Positions 56,802-64,000 of a stretch of DNA of 64,000 bases are shown here, piece by piece. The stretch is taken from NCBI RefSeq assembly GCF_024714495.1, contig NZ_JAMZMJ010000005.1:310001-374000 (forward strand), read 5' to 3'. Origin of the DNA: Marinoscillum pacificum. Its GTDB lineage: Bacteria > Bacteroidota > Bacteroidia > Cytophagales > Cyclobacteriaceae. The notes under the pieces are model-generated. The model searched no databases and had not been told where the DNA came from. It worked only from the letters and a program-made list of their open reading frames with translations. Both the position numbers and the translations under genes were made by a program. Every line of letters begins with the position of its first letter. Positions within the stretch are counted from its first letter, which is position 1.

Positions 56802-58055
56802 ATGGAATTGAAAAGAGTCGTAGTTACAGGAATCGGTGCAGTAACACCGTTAGGAAACAATAAAACAGATTATTGGAACGCACTTGCTAAGGGTGTTAGT
56901 GGTGCCGCTCCTATAACTCGATTCGATACGGAGAAATTCCGTACAAAATTTGCCTGCGAGGTAAAAGACTTCAACGTGCTTGACTTCATCGATAGAAAAG
57001 AAGCAAGAAAAATGGACCTTAACAGCCATTACGGAATGGTTGCCAGCGACGAAGCAATTACTGACGCAGGTTTAGACCTTGATAAGGTCAACAAAGACAG
57101 AATAGGTGTAATCTGGGGTAGTGGTATCGGAGGATTCACTACATTCCAGGAGGAAGTAGTTGGATTTGCTAATGGCGATGGTACTCCTAGATTCAACCCA
57201 TTCTTCGTACCAAAGATGATACTGGACATTACCCCAGGTCTCATCTCCATTAAATACGGTTTTAGAGGTCCTAACTTCGCGACTGTATCTGCCTGTGCAT
57301 CCTCCAACAATGCATTATCTGATGCATTCAACTACATCAGATTAGGCAAAGCCAACGCCATTATTACAGGAGGTTCTGAAGCTTCTGTAATCGAATCAGG
57401 CATTGGTGGCTTCAACGCTTTGAAAGCACTTTCTGAAAGAAACGATGATCCTACAACAGCTTCACGCCCTTATGACAAAGACAGAGATGGATTTGTACTA
57501 GGTGAAGGTTCTGGAGCACTCGTTTTAGAAGAATTAGAGCATGCAAAAGCAAGAGGAGCAAAAATTTATGCTGAAGTTTTAGGCGCAGGAATGTCTGCAG
57601 ATGCTTACCACATCACAGCACCACATCCAGAAGGAGAAGGTATTGTGATCGTATTAAACGAAGCAATCTCAGATGCTCAACTTAAAGTTGAAGACATTGA
57701 CTACATCAATACACATGGTACTTCTACGCCACTTGGTGATTCAGGTGAAGTAAAAGCGATTCAGAAAGTATTGGGTGAGCATGCTTACAACATCAACATT
57801 AGTAGTACGAAATCAATGACTGGTCACTTACTGGGTGCTGCTGGAGCTATTGAGAGTATTGCTACGCTTATGACCATTGATCAGGGAATCATCCCTCCTA
57901 CTATCAACCATTTCACCGACGATCCGGAAATTGACCCTAAGTTGAACCTAACATTCAATGAGGCTCAAAAACGTGATGTAAACGTTGCAATTAGTAACAC
58001 ATTCGGTTTTGGCGGTCACAATACGTCCATTGTTTTCGGTAAATACAACGGGTAG
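56802..58055 (+). CDS. fabF: 3-oxoacyl-ACP synthase II
   Basis: A 417-residue condensing enzyme of fatty acid elongation. RVVVTGIGAVTPLGNN starts the thiolase fold; the nucleophile is the Cys in TVSACASSNNAL, with His in INTHGTSTPLGD and KSMTGHLLGAAGA, giving the Cys-His-His triad of KAS II. SNTFGFGGHNTSIVF closes the protein. The stop overlaps the GTG start of rnc by one base. Confidence 0.98.
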   Translation: MELKRVVVTGIGAVTPLGNNKTDYWNALAKGVSGAAPITRFDTEKFRTKFACEVKDFNVLDFIDRKEARKMDLNSHYGMVASDEAITDAGLDLDKVNKDRIGVIWGSGIGGFTTFQEEVVGFANGDGTPRFNPFFVPKMILDITPGLISIKYGFRGPNFATVSACASSNNALSDAFNYIRLGKANAIITGGSEASVIESGIGGFNALKALSERNDDPTTASRPYDKDRDGFVLGEGSGALVLEELEHAKARGAKIYAEVLGAGMSADAYHITAPHPEGEGIVIVLNEAISDAQLKVEDIDYINTHGTSTPLGDSGEVKAIQKVLGEHAYNINISSTKSMTGHLLGAAGAIESIATLMTIDQGIIPPTINHFTDDPEIDPKLNLTFNEAQKRDVNVAISNTFGFGGHNTSIVFGKYNG

Positions 58056-58801
58056 TGCCATCGATCTTTAGGAAGTCACACGGCTATCTAAGGTATCTTT
58101 TCTCCCGTAAAGACAAGGAACTCTACAAGAATTTCAAGATAATTACTGGTCGAAGACCTAACAACATTGCCCTTTATGAGCGAGCAACTCGTCATGTCAG
58201 TGCTGCTGAGGTCAATGACAAAGGCATTAAGGAATCTTACGAAAGATTAGAATATCTCGGCGATGCAATTCTCGGAATGGTCGTTGCAGAAATGCTTTTT
58301 AAGAGATTCCCGTTTAAAGAAGAAGGTTTCTTAACGGAGCTTCGTTCAAAGATTGTCAATAGAGAGTCACTGAACAATCTATCTAAAAAAATTGGCCTTA
58401 AGGGGCTTGTAAAATATCATAAACACAAAGGAAGTAGTGTTTCACACAAATCCGTTTATGGAGATTCTCTAGAAGCATTAGTTGGAGCCATTTATATTGA
58501 CCAGGGCTTTCGATTTACCAAGCGGTTTATTCAAAATCGACTAATGCGTCCACACTTCGACTTTGAAGAATTAGCCCAAACAACGACTAATTACAAGAGC
58601 AAAATCATCGAATGGTCTCAAAAGGAAAATAAAGCGATCCGATTTGAGATGATTCAATCAAATGAAGACGCCAGAGATAAACAATTCATCTCTCAGGTGT
58701 TTATAGAAGATGAACCATATGAGAAAGGATATGGGTTCAGTAAGAAGAAAGCGGAGCAAGATGCCGCACAAAAATCCTTAGACGTTTTAAATATCGAGTA
58801 A
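58055..58801 (+). CDS. rnc: Ribonuclease III
   Basis: A 248-residue double-strand RNA endonuclease. The nuclease signature is ERLEYLGDAILGMVVAEML with a second acidic site at YGDSLEALVGAIYIDQG; a double-strand RNA binding domain covers about 175-247 (NYKSKIIEWSQKENK, KKKAEQDAAQKSL). The start is GTG 58055 overlapping the fabF stop. The N-terminal extension of about 30 basic residues is typical of Bacteroidota. The stop directly abuts the nadE start. Confidence 0.96.
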   Translation: MPSIFRKSHGYLRYLFSRKDKELYKNFKIITGRRPNNIALYERATRHVSAAEVNDKGIKESYERLEYLGDAILGMVVAEMLFKRFPFKEEGFLTELRSKIVNRESLNNLSKKIGLKGLVKYHKHKGSSVSHKSVYGDSLEALVGAIYIDQGFRFTKRFIQNRLMRPHFDFEELAQTTTNYKSKIIEWSQKENKAIRFEMIQSNEDARDKQFISQVFIEDEPYEKGYGFSKKKAEQDAAQKSLDVLNIE

Positions 58802-60652
58802 GTGCCAAAAGTAGTTAGAGTTGGAGGAGCCTGTCTGAATCAAATCCCGATGGATTGGGACAACAACTTATCCAACATAACCAAAGCCATTCATCAAGCT
58901 AAAGCTGAAGATATAGAAATACTCTGTCTACCTGAGTTATGCATAACAGGATATGGTTGTGAAGACATGTTTCTTTCTGATTGGCTTGCTAACAAAGCCT
59001 TAGAAAAACTTCAGGAAGTACTTCCTCATACAGACGGAATAGCCGTTACAGTTGGCTTACCAATCAACTTGAACGGCATTCACTTAAACACTACTTGCTT
59101 CATCGCAAATCAAGAGATTAAAGGCTTCTACATAAAGCAAAAGCTAGCAAATGATGGAGTACACTACGAACCAAGATGGTTTACGCCTTGGGTACCCGGG
59201 GAAGTAATTGATTTTGAAATTGAAGGCAAAAAATATCCATTTGGGCACATTACTATTGATTACAAAGACCTAAAAATAGGCTTTGAGATCTGTGAAGATG
59301 CATGGAGAGAAGATCGTCCAGGCTGTCATTTGATCAATAAAGATGTTGATCTAATCCTCAATCCATCAGCAAGTCATTTTGCCTTTGGAAAGGCGGACTT
59401 CAGAGAAAACCTTGTAATCAAAAGTTCCGAATTACTGAATTGTGTGTATGTCTACACAAATCTATTGGGTAATGAGGCTGGAAGAATGATCTATGATGGA
59501 GACATATTGATTGCACAAAAGGGAGAACTGAAAGGTAAAAACGCTCGACTAAGCTTCAAGGACTTTAAAACACTCAGCTGTGAAGTTCATTTTGAAGATT
59601 CAAAAAGCACTGAAGTAAATATCAGACCAGACTCTCATGATCAAAATGTAGAGTTCGGTAAGGCGGCCCCATTAGCTTTGTTTGACTACATGCGCAAGAG
59701 TAAAAGCAAAGGCTTTGTACTCTCATTAAGTGGCGGAGCAGACTCTAGCTCTATTGCAGTATTAGTCGCACAAGCCGTCAAGCTTGGTTTGGACGAATTA
59801 GGATCAGAGGTACTCAGTCAAAAACTTGGCATTGAAATTTCTCCTTCCGAGAGTTATAAGGAAATCGTCAATAAGCTGTTTCATACTGCTTATCAAGGCA
59901 CTAAAAACTCTTCCGAAGACACCCTGAACTCTGCGAGATCACTTGCAGAAAGTTTAGGCGCCAACTTCTATCATTGGACTATTGACGATGAAGTAGAAGC
60001 TTACTCCAAATCCATTGAAAAAGTTTTAGGTCGCTCATTGAGTTGGGAAACAGATGATATTGCCATGCAAAACATTCAGGCAAGAGCTCGTTCTCCTATC
60101 ATTTGGATGTTGACCAATATTAAAAAATGCCTTCTCCTATCTACCAGCAACCGAAGCGAAGGTGATGTAGGTTATGCCACGATGGACGGAGATACTAGTG
60201 GCAGCATCTCTCCTATTGCAGCAGTGGATAAAGATTTCATCCTAAAATGGTTGGTGTATGCGGAGAAAGAACTTGGATATACAGGACTGTCTTATGTAAA
60301 CAACCTTACACCAACAGCAGAATTAAGACCTCAAGACCAACATCAAACTGATGAGCAGGACTTAATGCCATACGCCGTACTGGTAGACATTGAGCACAAA
60401 GCTGTCAGAGATAAGAAATCACCAGTAGAAGTTTATGATCGACTCAAAGGCAAATGGCCAGATCATGTTATACTGAAGCAATGGATTACAAAGTTCTTCA
60501 GACTTTGGTCTATCAATCAATGGAAGCGGGAGCGCATAGCTCCGAGTTTCCATTTAGACGATTTCAATGTAGATCCAAGAACATGGTGCAGATTCCCAAT
60601 TTTGTCAAGTGGATTTACGGAAGAACTTAAAGAATTAGATAAGCAACCTTAA
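58802..60652 (+). CDS. nadE: Glutamine-dependent NAD+ synthetase
   Basis: A 616-residue two-domain enzyme making NAD from deamido-NAD. The N-terminal nitrilase-type glutaminase has Glu in [15 protein letters not shown], Lys in IKQKLANDG and Cys in [12 protein letters not shown]; the C-terminal synthetase has the P-loop [10 protein letters not shown] and [20 protein letters not shown]. Start is GTG 58802, immediately after the rnc stop. The last 4 nt overlap convergent yidD. Confidence 0.97.
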   Translation: MPKVVRVGGACLNQIPMDWDNNLSNITKAIHQAKAEDIEILCLPELCITGYGCEDMFLSDWLANKALEKLQEVLPHTDGIAVTVGLPINLNGIHLNTTCFIANQEIKGFYIKQKLANDGVHYEPRWFTPWVPGEVIDFEIEGKKYPFGHITIDYKDLKIGFEICEDAWREDRPGCHLINKDVDLILNPSASHFAFGKADFRENLVIKSSELLNCVYVYTNLLGNEAGRMIYDGDILIAQKGELKGKNARLSFKDFKTLSCEVHFEDSKSTEVNIRPDSHDQNVEFGKAAPLALFDYMRKSKSKGFVLSLSGGADSSSIAVLVAQAVKLGLDELGSEVLSQKLGIEISPSESYKEIVNKLFHTAYQGTKNSSEDTLNSARSLAESLGANFYHWTIDDEVEAYSKSIEKVLGRSLSWETDDIAMQNIQARARSPIIWMLTNIKKCLLLSTSNRSEGDVGYATMDGDTSGSISPIAAVDKDFILKWLVYAEKELGYTGLSYVNNLTPTAELRPQDQHQTDEQDLMPYAVLVDIEHKAVRDKKSPVEVYDRLKGKWPDHVILKQWITKFFRLWSINQWKRERIAPSFHLDDFNVDPRTWCRFPILSSGFTEELKELDKQP

Positions 60653-60870
60653 GGAACTGGATCATATCCACTTCCACCCCATGGATGACAGCTAGCTATT
60701 CGTTTGATGGCCAGCCAACCTCCTTTGAACACACCATGTTTCATAATTGCATCCTTAGCATAGTTGGAACATGTAGGTGTATACCTGCAGGTGCTAGGCA
60801 ATAAAGGTGAGATACTGTATTGGTAAAACAGTACCGGAAGAATAAAAAGCTTACGAATTACGTTCTTCAC
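60649..60870 (-). CDS. yidD: Membrane protein insertion efficiency factor
   Basis: A 73-residue protein with an amphipathic N-terminal helix and the family core [19 protein letters not shown], then [20 protein letters not shown]. The three cysteines are conserved. YidD assists membrane protein insertion through YidC. Here it stands apart from rnpA and yidC, as is common in this phylum. Confidence 0.95.
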   Translation of the reverse strand: MKNVIRKLFILPVLFYQYSISPLLPSTCRYTPTCSNYAKDAIMKHGVFKGGWLAIKRIASCHPWGGSGYDPVP

Positions 60871-60971
60871 ATATCAAAAGTACTCTTCAAATTTGGAGCG
60901 AACAATTATATTCGCTCTGTTTGTAGATTATTACCCTAACAACCAACAGATTATTGAGCTATAGTAGGAAC

Positions 60972-62420
60972 GTGAGACTGGATCGACTCAAATTTATCAT
61001 TTTAGCCCTTACACTACTCTCAGGATTTATTGTGAATGCACAGATATCCCGAGATCGAATAAGTGAGCTACAGGATAGCACTGGATTTACCAAAATTCGA
61101 AACATCGCTATTAGTGGAAATGATAAAACCAAAGAGTATATTATCACCAGAGAGCTACGCTTTAATGAAGGAGATGTCATTCCTAATTATCAGCTCGAGG
61201 ATGAACTACAACGTTCCAGAAACAACGTATATAACACCAACTTATTTACGACAGTAGAGTTTGAGACTCAAATCATTGATTCAGCATTGATGGATCTTCA
61301 TATCAGACTAGAAGAACGCTGGTATGTGTGGCCTTCCTTTGTATTAAGACCAATTGATCGAAATCCTGTAGACTGGTGGGTAAACAGAGGAAAAGATTTA
61401 AGTAGAGTTCGCCTAGGACCTAAATTGGATATCTATAATGTAAGAGGTCGTAAAGAATCTTTGCGTTTGGTCGCCTTATTCGGTTTTGACAGAACGTTAA
61501 TCACACAATATTCCATTCCATACATTGATAAAAACCAAAAGCATGGATTGACGTTTGGCGCGAGTTCTGTTACCAATAAAAAAATGCGCTATGAAACGGT
61601 AGATCATGTTTCTAATTTCATTGAAGACTCATCAGAGTTTGTAGATCAGGTAAACCGAGAAGCATGGTCTGGATACATTGTTTACACGTATAGGCCATCG
61701 TTTTATGATTATCACTACCTAACAGTCCAGGGATATGACTTACAAATATCTGATGATATTGCTCAGTTGAATCCCAATTATTTAGGCAACGGCAACACCA
61801 GGCAGACAGCTTTAGGGTTAGCATATTCCTACATTAGTGATAAACGTGACAATAGAAACTACCCACTGACTGGATCCTATAAATTCGGAAGTGTAGAAAA
61901 GCTGGGACTTGGCTTTTTCAATGATGTAAACCTTTGGAGGCTCAATATCCAGTTTCAAAAATTCACTGATTTAGGTAAAAAATGGTACTTGAGCACCAGT
62001 ATAGGAGGTCAGATCAGCACGCAAGATGTCGCATACTTTAACTATACAGAGTTTGGTGATGACAATTACTACGTAAGGGGCTTTGAACAATTCATTGTAG
62101 AAGGACCACACAACATCCTCACAAAAAACTCCATCAAAAGAGAAATCCTGCAAACCAAATTCAACCTAGGCCGATTTATGCCTCTGAAAAAGTTCAGGAA
62201 GATACCTTTCGCTATTTACGCCAAAGCTTTTGCGGATGGTGGATATGTAGTGAATTATGGTAATTACGAAATCAACAGCAGATTAACTGACAAACCATTG
62301 TACAGTTTGGGAGTTGGATTGGATATAGTGATGCTTTATGATATAACACTGAGACTTGAGTACTCCTATAACTCTGAAGGTCAATTTAGATTTGCTCCGA
62401 ACGTGATGGCAGAACTCTAG
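60972..62420 (+). CDS. BamA/TamA-like outer membrane protein with POTRA domain
   Basis: A 482-residue protein. I start it at GTG 60972, which gives the signal peptide ending FIVNAQ; a TTG at 60954 is possible. A POTRA domain covers about residues 35-115 (KIRNIAISGNDKTKEYIITRE, YNTNLFTTVEFE), then a barrel of the bacterial surface antigen family with LGLAYSYISDKRDNRNYPLT and YVRGFEQFIVEGPHN, which are substrate-loop and RGxx motifs. It is shorter than BamA (one POTRA instead of five), so a specialised role is likely. Convergent with the MORN gene with no spacer. Confidence 0.85.
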   Translation: MRLDRLKFIILALTLLSGFIVNAQISRDRISELQDSTGFTKIRNIAISGNDKTKEYIITRELRFNEGDVIPNYQLEDELQRSRNNVYNTNLFTTVEFETQIIDSALMDLHIRLEERWYVWPSFVLRPIDRNPVDWWVNRGKDLSRVRLGPKLDIYNVRGRKESLRLVALFGFDRTLITQYSIPYIDKNQKHGLTFGASSVTNKKMRYETVDHVSNFIEDSSEFVDQVNREAWSGYIVYTYRPSFYDYHYLTVQGYDLQISDDIAQLNPNYLGNGNTRQTALGLAYSYISDKRDNRNYPLTGSYKFGSVEKLGLGFFNDVNLWRLNIQFQKFTDLGKKWYLSTSIGGQISTQDVAYFNYTEFGDDNYYVRGFEQFIVEGPHNILTKNSIKREILQTKFNLGRFMPLKKFRKIPFAIYAKAFADGGYVVNYGNYEINSRLTDKPLYSLGVGLDIVMLYDITLRLEYSYNSEGQFRFAPNVMAEL

Positions 62421-63044
62421 TTATTTAAAGTTCTTCCACTTTTTTTTGACTCCTTTTTTATTGAAGTAATACCAAACTCCTGTTCTCTCACCCAAGTGAT
62501 AAGAGCCTTCAAAGGTTGGATTTCCTGTTTCATTAAAGAATTTCCAAACACCTTCCTCATCCCCATCACGATATTCACCTTCTTGCAGAACGATGCCATT
62601 TTCAGCATACATTAACCAAAGTCCATGAGGCACTCCATCATGATAGTTTCCCTCTTGCCGAAGCTCTCCTGTTGGATAATAAAACTCCCATAGCCCTTCA
62701 TAGAGTCCGTTTTCATACGCTCCTCTTCTGTCTACCTCACCATTTTCATGAAAGTAATATGCCGAATCGACGAATATGTTTTTTGACCAATTCTCTATTG
62801 CTTGTAGGTTACCATTAGGGTAATAGTACAACTGAAGTCCTTCCAGAAGAGCTTGATCATATTGTAGAATTGCACTGGTATCTCCTGATGGATAAAAATA
62901 CACCCAAGTTCCCTGTTGTTGATCTCTACTCAATTCCCCAACAGCCATTAATGCTCCGCTTTCATATGTCAAACTATCCTGAGCATGGATACTGGAGGTA
63001 AAGGCAAGCACAAACAAAATCAACAGACAACCGAACTTCATCAT
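62421..63044 (-). CDS. Exported MORN-repeat protein (YwqK-like)
   Basis: A 207-residue protein with signal peptide (ending SSIHAQ) and about eight MORN_2-type repeats of 22-24 residues, each like ENGLYEGLWEFYYPTGELRQE or DGDEEGVWKFFNETGNP. These repeats form a long beta sheet. Related proteins are called YwqK-family antitoxins, but no toxin gene is adjacent and an exported form makes that role unlikely. Function unknown. Confidence 0.85.
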   Translation of the reverse strand: MMKFGCLLILFVLAFTSSIHAQDSLTYESGALMAVGELSRDQQQGTWVYFYPSGDTSAILQYDQALLEGLQLYYYPNGNLQAIENWSKNIFVDSAYYFHENGEVDRRGAYENGLYEGLWEFYYPTGELRQEGNYHDGVPHGLWLMYAENGIVLQEGEYRDGDEEGVWKFFNETGNPTFEGSYHLGERTGVWYYFNKKGVKKKWKNFK

Positions 63045-63097
63045 GAATCAAACATAACCACTATTGATTTATAAACGGGAAAAAAGTAGTTTGCAAT

Positions 63098-63913
63098 ATG
63101 CTGAAGTACCTACTAGCCATAAGTTTACTAATACCGCTACTCTGTTACGCACAAGATGGTGATTATACCCTAGGTGCCAGCAACAGTGCCATGGCTGATG
63201 CTTCTGTTGCCACCGTAAATAACTGGTCACTTTTCAATAACCCTGGAGCTGCAGGAAACCTGGAACATACGAGCATCATGGTAAGCTATCAGAACCGCTA
63301 CAATATAGAGGGCTTTCATGTGATTGGTGGAGGAGCAATTGTTCATCAAAAGTGGGTCAATATTGGAGTTCGCTACTTCAAGTTTGGAGATGATCTATTC
63401 AACCAACAGATGGTAGGACTTTCTTTCAGCAACAAGCTCCAAATGGTTAGCCTGGGAGCAGGAATCAATGTCATTCAAACCCATACGGAAGGTTTAAAAG
63501 ATGACCGTGTTTGGGTTGGAGAATTTGGTGGACTAGCTCAAATAACGAATAAAATATCCTTTGGTGCTCATATTTTCAATTTCAAGCACGGCGTAGAATA
63601 TCCAACTACTATGAAGGCTGGCCTGCGTGTATCTCCATTGGAAAACATCGGATTGAACGGAGAAGTACAAAAGCAATTGGAGCAGCGAGAAATCTATAAA
63701 GTAGGACTAGAATACGAACTTTTAGAGTTTCTTATTCTACGTACTGGAGTCAATCTGCAGGGTGTAGAAGACAAATCAAGAACGAATACCAATGCTGCTT
63801 TTGGTTTTGGACTGAATACTACTGGATTTCTGATGGACTATTCATTTAACAGTGGTGAACTAGGAGCCATTCACGAAATCTCCTTATCCATTTCTTTTGG
63901 CGATGTAGAATGA
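63098..63913 (+). CDS. PorV/OmpP1-like outer membrane beta-barrel protein
   Basis: A 271-residue protein with signal peptide (ending LLCYAQ). YTLGASNSAMADASVATVNN followed by NPGAAGNLEHTSIMVSY is the start typical of the FadL/PorV-like family (a conserved small-residue helix, then NPAxL-like turn), and the rest is amphipathic strands. PorV itself is larger and works as a T9SS shuttle; this protein may have a separate role. It overlaps the next gene by 4 nt (ATGA). Confidence 0.72.
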   Translation: MLKYLLAISLLIPLLCYAQDGDYTLGASNSAMADASVATVNNWSLFNNPGAAGNLEHTSIMVSYQNRYNIEGFHVIGGGAIVHQKWVNIGVRYFKFGDDLFNQQMVGLSFSNKLQMVSLGAGINVIQTHTEGLKDDRVWVGEFGGLAQITNKISFGAHIFNFKHGVEYPTTMKAGLRVSPLENIGLNGEVQKQLEQREIYKVGLEYELLEFLILRTGVNLQGVEDKSRTNTNAAFGFGLNTTGFLMDYSFNSGELGAIHEISLSISFGDVE

Positions 63914-64000
63914 AGAAACTCATTTTCATAGCTAGCATATTCACTTCAACCCTGCTTATTGGTCAGGAGATTGACCTTGAGCAATTCGCTGAAGCACGAT
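63910..64000 (+). CDS. Start of an exported protein (cut by window end)
   Basis: Begins MKKLIFIASIFTSTLLIGQ, a signal peptide, then EIDLEQFAEAR. The ATG overlaps the preceding stop. Genes in this position in related genomes often encode ComEA-like helix-hairpin-helix proteins, but only 30 codons are visible and the assignment is open. Confidence 0.6.
   Translation, partial: MKKLIFIASIFTSTLLIGQEIDLEQFAEAR

Noticed and set aside
62421-63044. Toxin-antitoxin pair for the YwqK-like gene
   Set aside because: It has a signal peptide, is MORN-repeat based and no toxin-like gene is beside it.

Overview
The window looks like a chromosomal segment of an aerobic to microaerobic, rod-type Bacteroidota, most likely of the order Cytophagales. 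Support comes from a carboxypeptidase-regulatory/plug/beta-barrel outer-membrane receptor, a type IX secretion (T9SS) C-terminal tail, a PorV-like outer-membrane protein, the acpP-fabF-rnc and IPExxxVDY-pyk gene blocks typical of the phylum, promoters of the TTTG/TAnnTTTG kind, very weak Shine-Dalgarno sequences, many GTG/TTG starts and AT-rich DNA. No tRNA, rRNA or CRISPR array was seen. Exact genus cannot be told from sequence alone.

Layout. 1-4421: an outer-membrane receptor (cut by the window edge) and an OmpR-type two-component pair that share a candidate operator. 4465-11226: a micro-oxic block: CcoI-like copper P-type ATPase and universal stress protein on one strand; a PAS histidine kinase, a receiver-CRP fusion regulator and oxygen-independent coproporphyrinogen oxidase (hemN) on the other. 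11335-14831: two exported YceI proteins, a porin and a mercaptopyruvate-type sulfurtransferase. 15150-21808: a small repeat protein, bioB followed by a NarX/NarL-like pair, and a TPR hybrid kinase. 21866-26024: archaemetzincin lipoprotein, sppA, folK, TauE exporter. 26021-39091: an AT-rich surface-glycan region with flippase, methyltransferases, sulfotransferase, four glycosyltransferases, a YfhO membrane protein and a sugar aminotransferase. 39213-47349: pfkA, miaA, a large phosphorelay hybrid kinase with its response regulator, an MBL hydrolase and an NFACT protein. 47377-49236: an M1 aminopeptidase interrupted by one amber codon. 49297-54442: a lipoprotein-type catalase-peroxidase, a DUF6624 gene behind a tandem-dyad promoter, and an intact IS1182-family insertion. 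54468-60870: pyk, acpP, fabF, rnc, nadE, yidD. 60972-64000: outer-membrane proteins and a MORN-repeat protein.

How it fits together. The strongest functional story is oxygen adaptation: the kinase, the receiver-CRP regulator, hemN, the CcoI-like ATPase and Usp lie together, and four similar 14-bp FNR/CRP-like sites (left half [A/C]TGA, right half TGTCAT) sit before usp, the kinase, hemN and the sulfurtransferase. The regulator has a single cysteine, so it cannot carry an FNR-type 4Fe-4S cluster; oxygen sensing would have to come from a partner, and the PAS domain of the neighbouring kinase keeps a histidine at the FixL heme-ligand position. A second regulatory story is the shared 11-bp-period direct repeat before the OmpR-type operon and the receptor gene. 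All regulatory assignments are inferences from sequence.
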